Assembly: GCA_018054805.1 (NCBI GenBank) | Contig: JAGPIU010000010.1 | Location: forward strand, 1-12,776 | Length of the DNA stretch: 12,776 bases | Origin: Paludibacter sp. | GTDB lineage: Bacteria; Bacteroidota; Bacteroidia; Bacteroidales; Paludibacteraceae | Reading direction: 5' to 3' | Shown: piece by piece, positions 7,174 to 12,776 of the stretch | Layout: each line of letters begins with the position of its first letter | Numbering within the stretch: the stretch's first letter is position 1 | Position numbers and translations under genes: made by a program | Notes under the pieces: generated by a model | The model's input: the letters and a program-made list of their open reading frames with translations, nothing else | Told to the model about the DNA's origin: nothing | Database searches by the model: none

Positions 7174-7947
7174 TCAGATTTTACGACCTATGTAAAATAC
7201 ATATCCATAATACTCCTTGTACTTATGATACATTTCTTCTTCGTGAGATAAGTTTGCCATTAGCTCTTTTGCCATCAGATTATCAGGATGTTTTTCCATA
7301 AAAACCTTTTGAGCTTCCACCTGCGGTTCGAAAAATATTTTCGTCCAGCAATATTCAGGCAAACAAAAAGCTGCCACCGGAACATAACCAGCATTTTGCA
7401 ACTGAGACATTTTCAACGGAATAGTATCAATTTCGGGATAAGCTTCATTCCAGAAATCGTTGATTTCAGCAGGTCGTTCGCTGGTAAACCACGAAGCTTC
7501 GGAGACAGCAATGTATCCACCGGTTTTCAGATATTTGCGCCATTCATTAACTCCACGTTCGAAACCAATGTTATAAATAGCACCTTCGCTCCATATCAGA
7601 TCCAGCTCTTCGGGTTGAAACGGCAGTTTGTCCATCGAGCCAACCACTCCCTTTACTCTGTGCTGCAGACTTAAACTGCTTGCATTCTGGTTGAAACGAT
7701 CGATAAATCCCGGAAACAAATCGAGCCCCATAATGCTTCCTGTGGTATTCTGCGCAAGCGTCATTGTTTGTCCACCTGTTCCGCAACCCAAATCGGCAAT
7801 TCGTGATTTTGGGTTGAGATTGTCGATAAAGCTCAGCGCTTTCAGGGTCATTTCGGGACTTCCCGGCCCCTGACGTTCTATAAGTGAAAAATATTCGCAG
7901 ATTAAATTAAAATCGAATTCGTGTATGTTTTGATATTCATTACTCAT
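7174..7947 (-). CDS. class I SAM-dependent methyltransferase
   Basis: 257 residues with a Rossmann-type methyltransferase fold. Motif I is [12 protein letters not shown] (50-61). The acidic end of strand 2 is GLDLF (74-78, Asp76, ribose contact). GSMDKLPF (103-110, Asp106) is the adenine-side loop. [13 protein letters not shown] (116-128) is strand 4, and [14 protein letters not shown] (140-153) is the usual strand-5 turn. It is close in style to UbiE/Methyltransf_11 enzymes that act on small molecules. No RNA- or protein-substrate domain is attached, so the acceptor is unknown. No signal peptide; cytoplasmic. It is monocistronic: a terminator follows 6 nt downstream, and no convincing promoter was found upstream. 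It is divergent from the helicase gene across a 530-bp gap. Confidence 0.88.
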   Translation of the reverse strand: MSNEYQNIHEFDFNLICEYFSLIERQGPGSPEMTLKALSFIDNLNPKSRIADLGCGTGGQTMTLAQNTTGSIMGLDLFPGFIDRFNQNASSLSLQHRVKGVVGSMDKLPFQPEELDLIWSEGAIYNIGFERGVNEWRKYLKTGGYIAVSEASWFTSERPAEINDFWNEAYPEIDTIPLKMSQLQNAGYVPVAAFCLPEYCWTKIFFEPQVEAQKVFMEKHPDNLMAKELMANLSHEEEMYHKYKEYYGYVFYIGRKI

Positions 7948-8114
7948 GATAGTAAAATATTATTAGCCGGAATTTTGCCAAATGCCAAACTCCGACTTTG
8001 TTATAATTAATTTATAAAAATAAGAATATAACCCGGATAAGAGCATGCCCGGGAAACTGAGGGGATAATCAAATTTGCAGCAGCAAAATGATTATTTACT
8101 TCACCAAATCCGAA

Positions 8115-8146
8115 ATTGATTTAAACATCCAATGATTTTAGTTTTG
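8115..8146 (+). promoter_or_regulatory. candidate promoter of the helicase operon
   Basis: ATTG (8115-8118), exactly 20 bp and TAGTTTTG (8139-8146), a full -7 match. Transcription from here would give a leader of about 325 nt. A second, poorer box TATATTTA (8301-8308) has no -33 partner. Confidence 0.45.
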
Positions 8147-8450
8147 CAAAGCTAATTTATTTGATTTAATTCAGCAACTCATTTCTCTGAAAAATGCCAC
8201 TAAAATGCGAATTATAGTATTTATTAATGTATAAATATTAATTACCGACATTTACGCCACTTAAATTTATGCTAAAGAACATATTCTGTGGAATTTTTCG
8301 TATATTTACAGAGCGTAAACAATTGGGTTCATTTTGTCCTGTATCCACATCATCTTATTTTAAATAAATAAGCCTTCCTATTGTCGAAACCGACCTCATA
8401 TCAATCCCTTGTTTATCACTCAAAATTAACTTCGCATAAAAAACTTTTCA

Positions 8451-8466
8451 TTCTGCATCCGCAGAA
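8451..8466 (+). promoter_or_regulatory. leader hairpin next to the helicase start codon
   Basis: TTCTGC (8451-8456) and GCAGAA (8461-8466) form a 6-bp stem with a 4-nt loop ending 11 nt before ATG 8478, inside the area a ribosome would cover. A translational control role is inference only. Confidence 0.3.
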
Positions 8467-8477
8467 ATTCTACACAC

Positions 8478-9638
8478 ATGACATTTAACGACTTAGATAT
8501 TATTGAGCCAATTTTAAAGGCTTTGAACGACAAAGGTTACAAAACACCAACACTGATACAGGAAAAAGCAATTCCTATGGTACTACAACACAAAGATTTG
8601 CTTGGACTTGCACAAACCGGAACCGGGAAAACAGCTGCTTTTGCAATTCCCATAATACAACACATTTACAACAGTCCTAAAGCTGCTGGCAAAAAGCGCC
8701 CAATAAAAGCTCTTATCCTCACTCCTACCCGCGAACTTGCATTGCAAATCGACGAATGTATTCAGGACTACAGCACTTACACAGGTGTTAGCCATTGCGT
8801 AATTTTTGGCGGAGTAAAACAAAACACACAGGTGAGTGCTCTGAAAAATGGCGTAGATATTCTGACTGCCACTCCCGGTAGACTACTCGACCTTATGAAT
8901 CAGGGATTTGTAAACTTAAACGACATTAATTTCTTTGTACTCGACGAAGCCGATCGTATGCTCGATATGGGTTTCATTCACGACATTAAGCGAATTCTGC
9001 CCAAACTGCCACAAAAGAAACAAACACTTTTGTTTTCGGCCACAATGCCTCAGGCCATTGCTACATTGTCGGGTACAATTCTGAAAAATCCGGTAAGAGT
9101 AGAAGTAACTCCAACTTCATCAGTAGTGGACACAGTAACTCAACTACTTTATTATGTGGAGAAAACCGACAAAAAAGACTTACTTATCGATTTGCTTTCG
9201 AAAGATAAAAAGCAATCGACGCTGATATTCTCGCGCACTAAACACGGCGCCGATAAAATTGCCCGCATGCTTTGCAAAGCCGGCATTGGCAGCGAAGCTA
9301 TCCATGGAAATAAATCGCAAACTGCACGGCAACGGGCACTTAGCAATTTCAAAACAAACAAAACAAGAGTGCTGATTGCTACAGATATTGCAGCACGCGG
9401 CATTGATATCGACAAACTCGAAATGGTGATAAACTACGATTTGCCCGAAGTGGCCGAAACTTATGTACACCGTATCGGACGAACCGGACGCGCCGGAAAC
9501 ACCGGAATTGCGTTATCGTTTTGCGCTGAAGAAGAAAAGTCGTATCTGAGAGACATTCAGCGACTAACAGGAAAAAGACTTGAAGTCGCTAATAGTCAGC
9601 AACAAACCAAAAATTTATTATTAAAAATTAAACAATAA
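8478..9638 (+). CDS. DEAD-box ATP-dependent RNA helicase (RhlE-like)
   Basis: 386 residues holding the two RecA-like domains and almost nothing else. Motifs in order: Q motif TPTLIQ (23-28), I AQTGTGKT (45-52), Ia PTRELALQ (83-90), GG (111-112), Ib TPGR (132-135), II DEAD (156-159), III SAT (187-189), IV LIFSRTK (249-255), V ATDIAARGID (301-310), VI HRIGRTGR (331-338). All catalytic residues are intact. It should unwind short RNA duplexes using ATP; ribosome assembly or cold-shock mRNA remodelling are the usual roles. The short C-terminus (about 40 residues after motif VI) lacks the RNA-binding tails of DeaD/CsdA or DbpA and fits RhlE. A 77-codon gene follows after 4 nt, so they are co-transcribed. 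Cold-shock and RRM proteins are encoded just beyond, on the other strand. Confidence 0.95.
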   Translation: MTFNDLDIIEPILKALNDKGYKTPTLIQEKAIPMVLQHKDLLGLAQTGTGKTAAFAIPIIQHIYNSPKAAGKKRPIKALILTPTRELALQIDECIQDYSTYTGVSHCVIFGGVKQNTQVSALKNGVDILTATPGRLLDLMNQGFVNLNDINFFVLDEADRMLDMGFIHDIKRILPKLPQKKQTLLFSATMPQAIATLSGTILKNPVRVEVTPTSSVVDTVTQLLYYVEKTDKKDLLIDLLSKDKKQSTLIFSRTKHGADKIARMLCKAGIGSEAIHGNKSQTARQRALSNFKTNKTRVLIATDIAARGIDIDKLEMVINYDLPEVAETYVHRIGRTGRAGNTGIALSFCAEEEKSYLRDIQRLTGKRLEVANSQQQTKNLLLKIKQ

Positions 9639-9642
9639 TATT

Positions 9643-9876
9643 ATGATTGCCAAACAAAATTCATTCGGACAAAAAAAGGAAGGTGGAATTAGTCATTCAG
9701 ACAAAGCATCCGCATCTCAGCAAATTACTTCAATTTTGAAAAATCTGAAGGATAAAACCGGTGAAACAATCCGAATAAGCATCAACAAGCGTACTACTAT
9801 CGAATTACCAGCCTGCTTGACTCAAGCCGAGCAGGACGCCCGGGTAGCAAACTATATGAAGTTGCACAACATCTAA
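9643..9876 (+). CDS. small unknown protein co-transcribed with the helicase
   Basis: 77 residues, not recognised. It begins 4 nt after the helicase stop with an A/T-rich start context, so translational coupling is likely. Residues 1-24 are polar and probably disordered (MIAKQNSFGQKKEGG...). Residues 25-77 look folded: a predicted helix (QQITSILKNLKDKTG), two strands (ETIRISIN, RTTIELP) and a C-terminal helix (TQAEQDARVANYMKLHNI). There are no Cys pairs, zinc ligands, transmembrane segments or known RNA-binding motifs. Its position suggests a helicase-associated role, but that is inference from context. Confidence 0.7.
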   Translation: MIAKQNSFGQKKEGGISHSDKASASQQITSILKNLKDKTGETIRISINKRTTIELPACLTQAEQDARVANYMKLHNI

Positions 9877-9897
9877 AAAAACTTCCTAAAATATTAA

Positions 9898-9936
9898 AGT
9901 GAGAATCAGTCAGCAACCTGCTTTCTGATTCTTACT
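9898..9936 (+). terminator. possible weak terminator between convergent genes
   Basis: AGTGAGAATCAG (9898-9909) pairs with CTGATTCTTACT (9925-9936) over 12 bp. The one irregular pair is G-U in the plus-strand RNA and A-C in the minus-strand RNA, so rightward RNA folds better. A T6 run comes only about 12 nt later (within 9937-9956). The stem overlaps the 3' end of the cold-shock gene, whose stop is at 9906-9908. Confidence 0.3.
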
Positions 9937-10379
9937 GCGCTATAGCCTTTTTTACCCCGTTCGAGATCGTAAACTACAGCATCACCTACCTGTACAGCAT
10001 CGAGCAAACCACTTACGTGAAAGAAGTATTTATCAACTTGTGCAGTCTCTTTGATAAACCCATAACCCTTTTCGGCATTTACATACTCAACTTTACCTTT
10101 AAGTTCTGTCAGTTTATTACCGTTCTTACGCTGTTCGCTGTCGTTATTCTGATTCGAACGATCGTGCTCTCTATTTGGTCTTGATACTATATCGTTATTT
10201 CGTTCTGAAGGTGGAGTGCTACTAATACGTCCATTCTCGTCCACATACGCAATCATATCATCGAAACCAGCAGGCTTGTCGTTAAGCTTGCGGCTTTCTT
10301 TTTTCTTTTGTTTTTCAACTCTCTTTTCCTGTTTTTTCTTTTCGTTATCGCGTTTGCTGTATGTGGTTGGTTTTGCCAT
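9906..10379 (-). CDS. cold-shock-domain RNA-binding protein with basic N-terminal extension
   Basis: 157 residues. The C-terminal part (about 93-154) is a CspA-type OB fold: GKVEYVNAEKGYGFIKE holds RNP1 (KGYGFI, 104-109), and KYFFHVSGL (117-125) stands for RNP2, where most Csp proteins have VFVHxS. The N-terminus is very basic (about 9-31: KRDNEKKKQEKRVEKQ and onwards), a likely non-specific RNA tail or coiled helix. It is followed by the GFDDMIAYVDENG segment (38-50) with SSTPP, which I recall as recurrent in Bacteroidota proteins of this type, and a polar linker (58-90). This is more than twice the size of a bare Csp (about 70 residues). It probably acts as an RNA chaperone. It lies downstream of the RRM gene on the same strand but beyond that gene's terminator. 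No clear promoter was seen at 10380-10446. Confidence 0.92.
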   Translation of the reverse strand: MAKPTTYSKRDNEKKKQEKRVEKQKKKESRKLNDKPAGFDDMIAYVDENGRISSTPPSERNNDIVSRPNREHDRSNQNNDSEQRKNGNKLTELKGKVEYVNAEKGYGFIKETAQVDKYFFHVSGLLDAVQVGDAVVYDLERGKKGYSAVRIRKQVAD

Positions 10380-10446
10380 GAAATAAATTAGTTTTTTTTT
10401 GATGAATGTGAAAGTAACACAGACTACGTTATAGTATGCGTATATG

Positions 10447-10477
10447 AAAAATGCCTTTACTTATCATAAAGGCATTT
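10447..10477 (-). terminator. terminator after the RRM gene
   Basis: A perfect 11-bp stem: AAATGCCTTTA (10449-10459) with TAAAGGCATTT (10467-10477), 7-nt loop. Read leftwards, it ends in a run of five U. It begins 18 nt after the RRM stop codon. Confidence 0.85.
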
Positions 10478-10495
10478 AACTGAAGTAGTTCTGTA

Positions 10496-10798
10496 TTAAT
10501 ATCTTCTTGAACCTCCTCCAAAACCGCCCTGACGATTGTTAGAGTAAGTTTTTTCTTCACGTGGACGGGCTTCTGTTACCGCGATTACACGTTTGTCGAA
10601 TTCGCATTCGTTCAATTCACTTATTGCCTTTTTGGCTGCTTCGTCATCTGACATTTCAACAAAGCCGTATCCTTTCGAACGTCCTGATAATTTGTCGGTT
10701 ACTACGCGGGCAGAACTTACTTCGCCGTATTCTGCAAAAAGTTGTTTCAGATCTTCGTCTTTCGTATCGAAGCTCAATTTAGCTACAAAAATGTTCAT
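10496..10798 (-). CDS. small single-RRM RNA-binding protein (Bacteroidota Rbp type)
   Basis: 100 residues. One RRM domain (2-79) with RNP2 NIFVAKL (2-8) and RNP1 KGYGFVEM (42-49), both with the aromatic residues that stack on RNA bases (Phe4, Tyr44, Phe46). A short Arg/Gly/Tyr tail follows (84-100: NNRQGGFGGGSRRY). This is the standard layout of the RRM proteins common in Bacteroidota, where they have been proposed as general RNA chaperones in species lacking Hfq; the Bacteroides Rbp proteins are the nearest described group. Start chosen: RNP2 begins directly after Met1, as is usual. It has two promoter-like boxes upstream giving long leaders, and its own terminator. Confidence 0.95.
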   Translation of the reverse strand: MNIFVAKLSFDTKDEDLKQLFAEYGEVSSARVVTDKLSGRSKGYGFVEMSDDEAAKKAISELNECEFDKRVIAVTEARPREEKTYSNNRQGGFGGGSRRY

Positions 10799-10932
10799 TT
10801 TGAAATAGGATTAAAAATTTGAATTTTCATTGAATAGAAAGACAGAGAATAGATTCTATTTTTAACCCTTTGATTTTCAAAAAGTTGAATTGAATAGGAA
10901 ATGACCCGGACTTGTTTTTTCAATTGTTTTCA

Positions 10933-10962
10933 CAAAGATACGCAAAATAGCTGTGATACAAT
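10933..10962 (-). promoter_or_regulatory. candidate proximal promoter of the RRM gene
   Basis: On the minus strand: ATTG (10962-10959), 18 bp and TATCTTTG (10940-10933). It implies a leader of about 130 nt. The leader contains a 13-bp palindrome AATAGA-T-TCTATT (10848-10860) and two copies of ATTGAATAG (10829-10837 and 10889-10897). Confidence 0.5.
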
Positions 10963-11010
10963 TCTTTTTATACAATTATTATTTATTGAAGTATCACATT
11001 TTCAAGAACA

Positions 11011-11018
11011 CAAAGATA
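11011..11018 (-). promoter_or_regulatory. candidate distal -7 box of the RRM gene
   Basis: A second TATCTTTG, within the same CACAAAGATA word as the proximal box and 78 bp upstream of it. The nearest TTTG (11037-11034) gives only a 15-bp spacer, so this box is weaker. It lies 6 nt beyond the tRNA terminator's T tract. Confidence 0.3.
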
Positions 11019-11023
11019 AGAAT

Positions 11024-11062
11024 AAAAAAACGTCAAACTATCTCACTGATAATCTGACGTTT
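11024..11062 (-). terminator. tRNA-Pro terminator
   Basis: In the minus-strand RNA AAACGUCA pairs with UGACGUUU (11055-11062 with 11028-11035), and the stem continues for 7 more pairs (two of them G-U) to a 5-nt loop, AGUGA. Seven T follow (11030-11024). The stem starts only 8 nt after the tRNA 3' end. Confidence 0.88.
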
Positions 11063-11069
11063 ACTTCGG

Positions 11070-11145
11070 TCGGGATGACAAGATTCGAACTTGCGACCAC
11101 TCGCCCCCCAGACGAGTACTCTAAACCGGGCTGAGCTACATCCCG
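11070..11145 (-). tRNA. tRNA-Pro, anticodon GGG
   Basis: 76 nt with a full cloverleaf: acceptor CGGGATG/CATCCCG with discriminator A, D arm GCTC/GAGT around AGCCCGGTTTA, anticodon arm CTCGT/GCGAG around CTGGGGG, a 5-nt variable loop, and T arm GCAAG/CTTGT around TTCGAAT. The anticodon (plus-strand positions 11107-11109) is GGG, reading CCC and CCU. CCA is not encoded: the bases after the discriminator are CC then G. Confidence 0.95.
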
Positions 11146-11162
11146 TTCTTTATTTGCGTGTG

Positions 11163-11192
11163 CAAAAGTATAAAAAATTTTGATTCAGCAAA
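11163..11192 (-). promoter_or_regulatory. promoter of tRNA-Pro
   Basis: On the minus strand: TTTG (11192-11189), 18 bp and TACTTTTG (11170-11163). The -7 box ends 17 nt before the mature tRNA 5' end, so the precursor leader is only about 10 nt. Confidence 0.7.
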
Positions 11193-11343
11193 AATTTTTA
11201 CACAGATATTTTTCATCCAGAGCCCATTGTAAAGCTTTTTTCAGCGGTTTGGCCAAAGGAAACCAAACAATTATGACAACTGAATATATGACTTTACGAA
11301 CATTAAAATACATTAATCGCACTGATAATTGAAAATGTTTGAC
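11193..11343. other. gap between the divergent tRNA and metK promoters
   Basis: No gene is seen. It holds a 10-bp perfect palindrome TTTGGCCAAA (11248-11257) within a larger imperfect hairpin, GTTTGG (11247-11252) / CCAAAC (11263-11268). No T run follows on either strand, so it is not a terminator; a protein-binding site is possible. Confidence 0.5.
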
Positions 11344-11351
11344 TAATTTTG
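11344..11351 (+). promoter_or_regulatory. -7 box of the metK promoter
   Basis: TAATTTTG matches TAnnTTTG fully. The -33 element is weak (ACTG at 11321-11324, 19-bp spacer). The expected transcript start, about 11358, falls just ahead of the riboswitch aptamer. Confidence 0.6.
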
Positions 11352-11368
11352 CAGCGATTTAAAAAATA

Positions 11369-11417
11369 TGTGGAGAAATTTGGACTGCTTGCAACCACAG
11401 AAAAAAATGCTAAATGG
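11369..11417 (+). promoter_or_regulatory. SAM-II riboswitch upstream of metK
   Basis: P1 is TGTGG (11369-11373) paired with CCACA (11395-11399). The loop contains ATTTGG, as in the conserved GAUUUG region, and ends in CTTGCAA (11388-11394). After P1 comes an A-rich strand and then TGCTAAATGG (11408-11417). The order stem, UUUG..CUUGCAA, stem, A-rich, GCUAAA is the SAM-II (SAM-alpha) consensus. The pseudoknot P2 forms between TTGC and GCTAA, with an outer part possibly ACT (11384-11386) with GGT (11416-11418). The aptamer binds S-adenosylmethionine, the product of MetK, so feedback repression is expected. It is recognised from remembered consensus, not a covariance search. Confidence 0.85.
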
Positions 11418-11457
11418 TAAATACATTTCCAGCCTTTCAGCAAATTAGTCCCCTTTT
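11382..11457 (+). promoter_or_regulatory. alternative stem competing with the SAM-II pseudoknot
   Basis: GGACT (11382-11386) can pair with AGTCC (11447-11451), and TTGC (11389-11392) with GCAA (11440-11443), across a 2x3 internal loop. This stem uses the same TTGC that P2 needs, so it and the SAM-bound fold exclude each other. TTTT follows at 11454-11457. Whether it is the SAM-free form of the expression platform is inference. Confidence 0.4.
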
Positions 11458-11499
11458 ACAGCTCCATTCATTATTAATTTACTCAACAATTAATTATTT

Positions 11500-12776
11500 A
11501 TGGGTTATTTATTTTCATCAGAATCGGTATCGGAAGGACATCCCGATAAAGTAGCCGATCAAATCTCAGATGCTATTCTGGATAATTTTCTGGCGTTGGA
11601 CAGTACTTCGAAAGTAGCCTGCGAAACGCTTGTGACCACCGGACAGGTAGTGCTTGCCGGCGAAGTAAAATCAAATGCATACGTCGATGTACAGTCGGTT
11701 GCACGCAGAGTGATCAATCGCATCGGCTATACAAAAAGCGAATATATGTTCGACGGAAATTCCTGCGGCGTATTCTCTGCTATTCACGAACAATCGGGCG
11801 ATATCAATCGTGGAGTTGAACGCAAAGACGAAATGGAACAGGGTGCCGGCGACCAGGGAATGATGTTTGGTTACGCTACCAACGAAACCAAAAACCTGAT
11901 GCCTATTGCACTCGACCTTTCGCACGCATTGGTGGAAGAACTTGCAGCTATCCGTCGCGAAGGAAAAGTAATGACTTACCTACGCCCCGACTCGAAATCG
12001 CAGGTTACTATTGAATACGACGACAACAATCAGCCTGTAAAGGTAAATACCATTGTGGTATCGACTCAGCACGACGATTTTGTAAAACCATCGGAAAGCA
12101 AAACACAGGATCAGGCCGACGAAGAAATGCTCGCCAAAATCCGTCAGGATGTGGCTGACATTCTGATTCCGCGCGTAAAAGCACTCGATCAGCAATTTGC
12201 CGACCTTTTCGTAGGTGAGTACACTTTGCACGTTAATCCTACCGGAAAATTTGTAATTGGCGGTCCTCATGGCGACACCGGACTTACCGGCCGAAAAATC
12301 ATTGTTGATACTTATGGTGGTAAAGGTGCGCATGGAGGTGGCGCTTTCTCTGGAAAAGATCCTTCGAAAGTAGACCGTTCGGCAGCTTATGCAGCCCGAC
12401 ATATAGCCAAAAACATTGTAGCAGCAGGTTTGGCTAACGAAGTTTTGGTACAGGTGGCTTATGCCATTGGCGTTGCACGCCCGATGAACCTTTACATAAA
12501 CACTTACGGTACCGCACTGGTAAACCTGAAAGACAATGAAATTGCAGCCCGTATCGAAAAGCTTTTCGACATGCGTCCGAAAGCCATTGAAGAACGTCTG
12601 AAACTCCGCTTCCCGATTTACGAAGAAACTGCTTCGTATGGTCATGTGGGTCGCACTCCGGTGACAGTGAAAAAATGTTTCAAAGACGGTAACGGCAACG
12701 AAATATGCAAAGAAGTGGAGCTTTTCACCTGGGAAAAAACCGACATGGTGGATGCTGTAAAGACTGAATTTGGTTT
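11500..12776 (+). CDS. metK: S-adenosylmethionine synthetase (3' end outside window)
   Basis: 425 codons are present with no stop. Bacteroidota MetK is about 430 residues, so only the last few are missing. The enzyme makes S-adenosylmethionine from methionine and ATP in the cytoplasm, as a tetramer needing Mg and K. Signatures: GHPDK (13-17, ATP and Mg site), [12 protein letters not shown] (115-126), [14 protein letters not shown] (254-267) and the glycine-rich [19 protein letters not shown] (279-297). The start [17 protein letters not shown] is the usual Bacteroidota N-terminus, which fixes ATG 11500. The 140-nt leader carries a SAM-II riboswitch. A 7-bp A/T hairpin (ATTAATT 11473-11479 / AATTAAT 11488-11494) lies just before the ATG, which has no Shine-Dalgarno sequence. 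Confidence 0.98.
   Translation, partial: MGYLFSSESVSEGHPDKVADQISDAILDNFLALDSTSKVACETLVTTGQVVLAGEVKSNAYVDVQSVARRVINRIGYTKSEYMFDGNSCGVFSAIHEQSGDINRGVERKDEMEQGAGDQGMMFGYATNETKNLMPIALDLSHALVEELAAIRREGKVMTYLRPDSKSQVTIEYDDNNQPVKVNTIVVSTQHDDFVKPSESKTQDQADEEMLAKIRQDVADILIPRVKALDQQFADLFVGEYTLHVNPTGKFVIGGPHGDTGLTGRKIIVDTYGGKGAHGGGAFSGKDPSKVDRSAAYAARHIAKNIVAAGLANEVLVQVAYAIGVARPMNLYINTYGTALVNLKDNEIAARIEKLFDMRPKAIEERLKLRFPIYEETASYGHVGRTPVTVKKCFKDGNGNEICKEVELFTWEKTDMVDAVKTEFG

Larger units (their letters stand above)
7948..8477. other. 530-bp divergent gap, probable long helicase mRNA leader
   Basis: No coding sequence or RNA gene was recognised. From left to right: two GC-rich patches with GGGA motifs (8032-8065); a 21-bp stretch at 8060-8080 that nearly repeats 1101-1120; a promoter-like site at 8115-8146; then about 330 bp of A/T-rich sequence ending in a small hairpin next to the helicase start. 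Confidence 0.6.

Noticed and set aside
8032..8053. CCCGG/CCGGG hairpin as a terminator of the methyltransferase or helicase region
   Set aside because: It lies upstream of both divergent genes, has a 12-nt loop and no T tract.
10901..11134. Plus-strand open frame of 77 codons
   Set aside because: It runs through the tRNA-Pro terminator and into the tRNA on the opposite strand; it is an incidental frame.
11247..11268. Hairpin GTTTGG/CCAAAC as a terminator
   Set aside because: No T run follows on either strand and no gene ends next to it.
11369..11450. SAM-I (S-box) riboswitch
   Set aside because: It lacks the four-way junction and kink-turn elements of SAM-I; the single P1 hairpin with CUUGCAA and GCUAAA fits SAM-II instead.
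11980..12645. Minus-strand open frame of 221 codons
   Set aside because: It lies wholly antisense to metK, whose conserved motifs prove the plus frame; its length comes from metK codon use.

Overview
The window reads as a Bacteroidota chromosome, most likely order Bacteroidales; I cannot name the genus. Four signs agree. Promoter-like sites match the Bacteroidota form (TTTG or ATTG, 18-21 bp, TAnnTTTG). Genes are preceded by A/T-rich leaders with no Shine-Dalgarno sequence. The protein set (LytTR membrane regulator, GH16 glucanase, RRM and cold-shock RNA-binding proteins, MetK starting [17 protein letters not shown]) is typical of the phylum. A SAM-II riboswitch precedes metK. Nothing suggests phage, plasmid or IS DNA.

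Layout. 1-977 (-): 3'-truncated alpha/beta hydrolase-like gene. 978-1199: divergent control region with five phased GGGA repeats. 1200-2912 (+): LytTR membrane regulator and patatin-like phospholipase, probably an operon, ending at a clear terminator. 3151-4479 (+): unrecognised lipoprotein. 4613-5809 (+): aspartate aminotransferase with its own promoter and a strong terminator. 5882-6089: a palindromic REP-like cassette in the convergent gap. 6108-6992 (-): secreted GH16 glucanase. 7174-7947 (-): SAM-dependent methyltransferase. 7948-8477: a 530-bp divergent gap whose right part may be a long mRNA leader. 8478-9876 (+): DEAD-box RNA helicase and a 77-residue unknown protein. 9906-10379 (-): cold-shock-domain protein. 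10496-10798 (-): RRM protein. 11070-11145 (-): tRNA-Pro(GGG). 11344-11417: metK promoter and SAM-II aptamer. 11500 to the end (+): metK, lacking only its last few codons.

How the genes fit together. The LytTR/patatin pair looks like a regulator plus an effector that may act at the membrane. The GGGA repeats, about 20 bp apart, are the best candidate operator because LytTR proteins usually bind direct repeats about two helical turns apart. From 8139 to about 11020 lies an RNA-handling neighbourhood (helicase, small partner, cold-shock protein, RRM protein) with long leaders; a shared role in cold adaptation or RNA remodelling is inference. metK is under SAM feedback through SAM-II, but the aptamer ends 82 nt before the start codon, unlike the compact proteobacterial arrangement.
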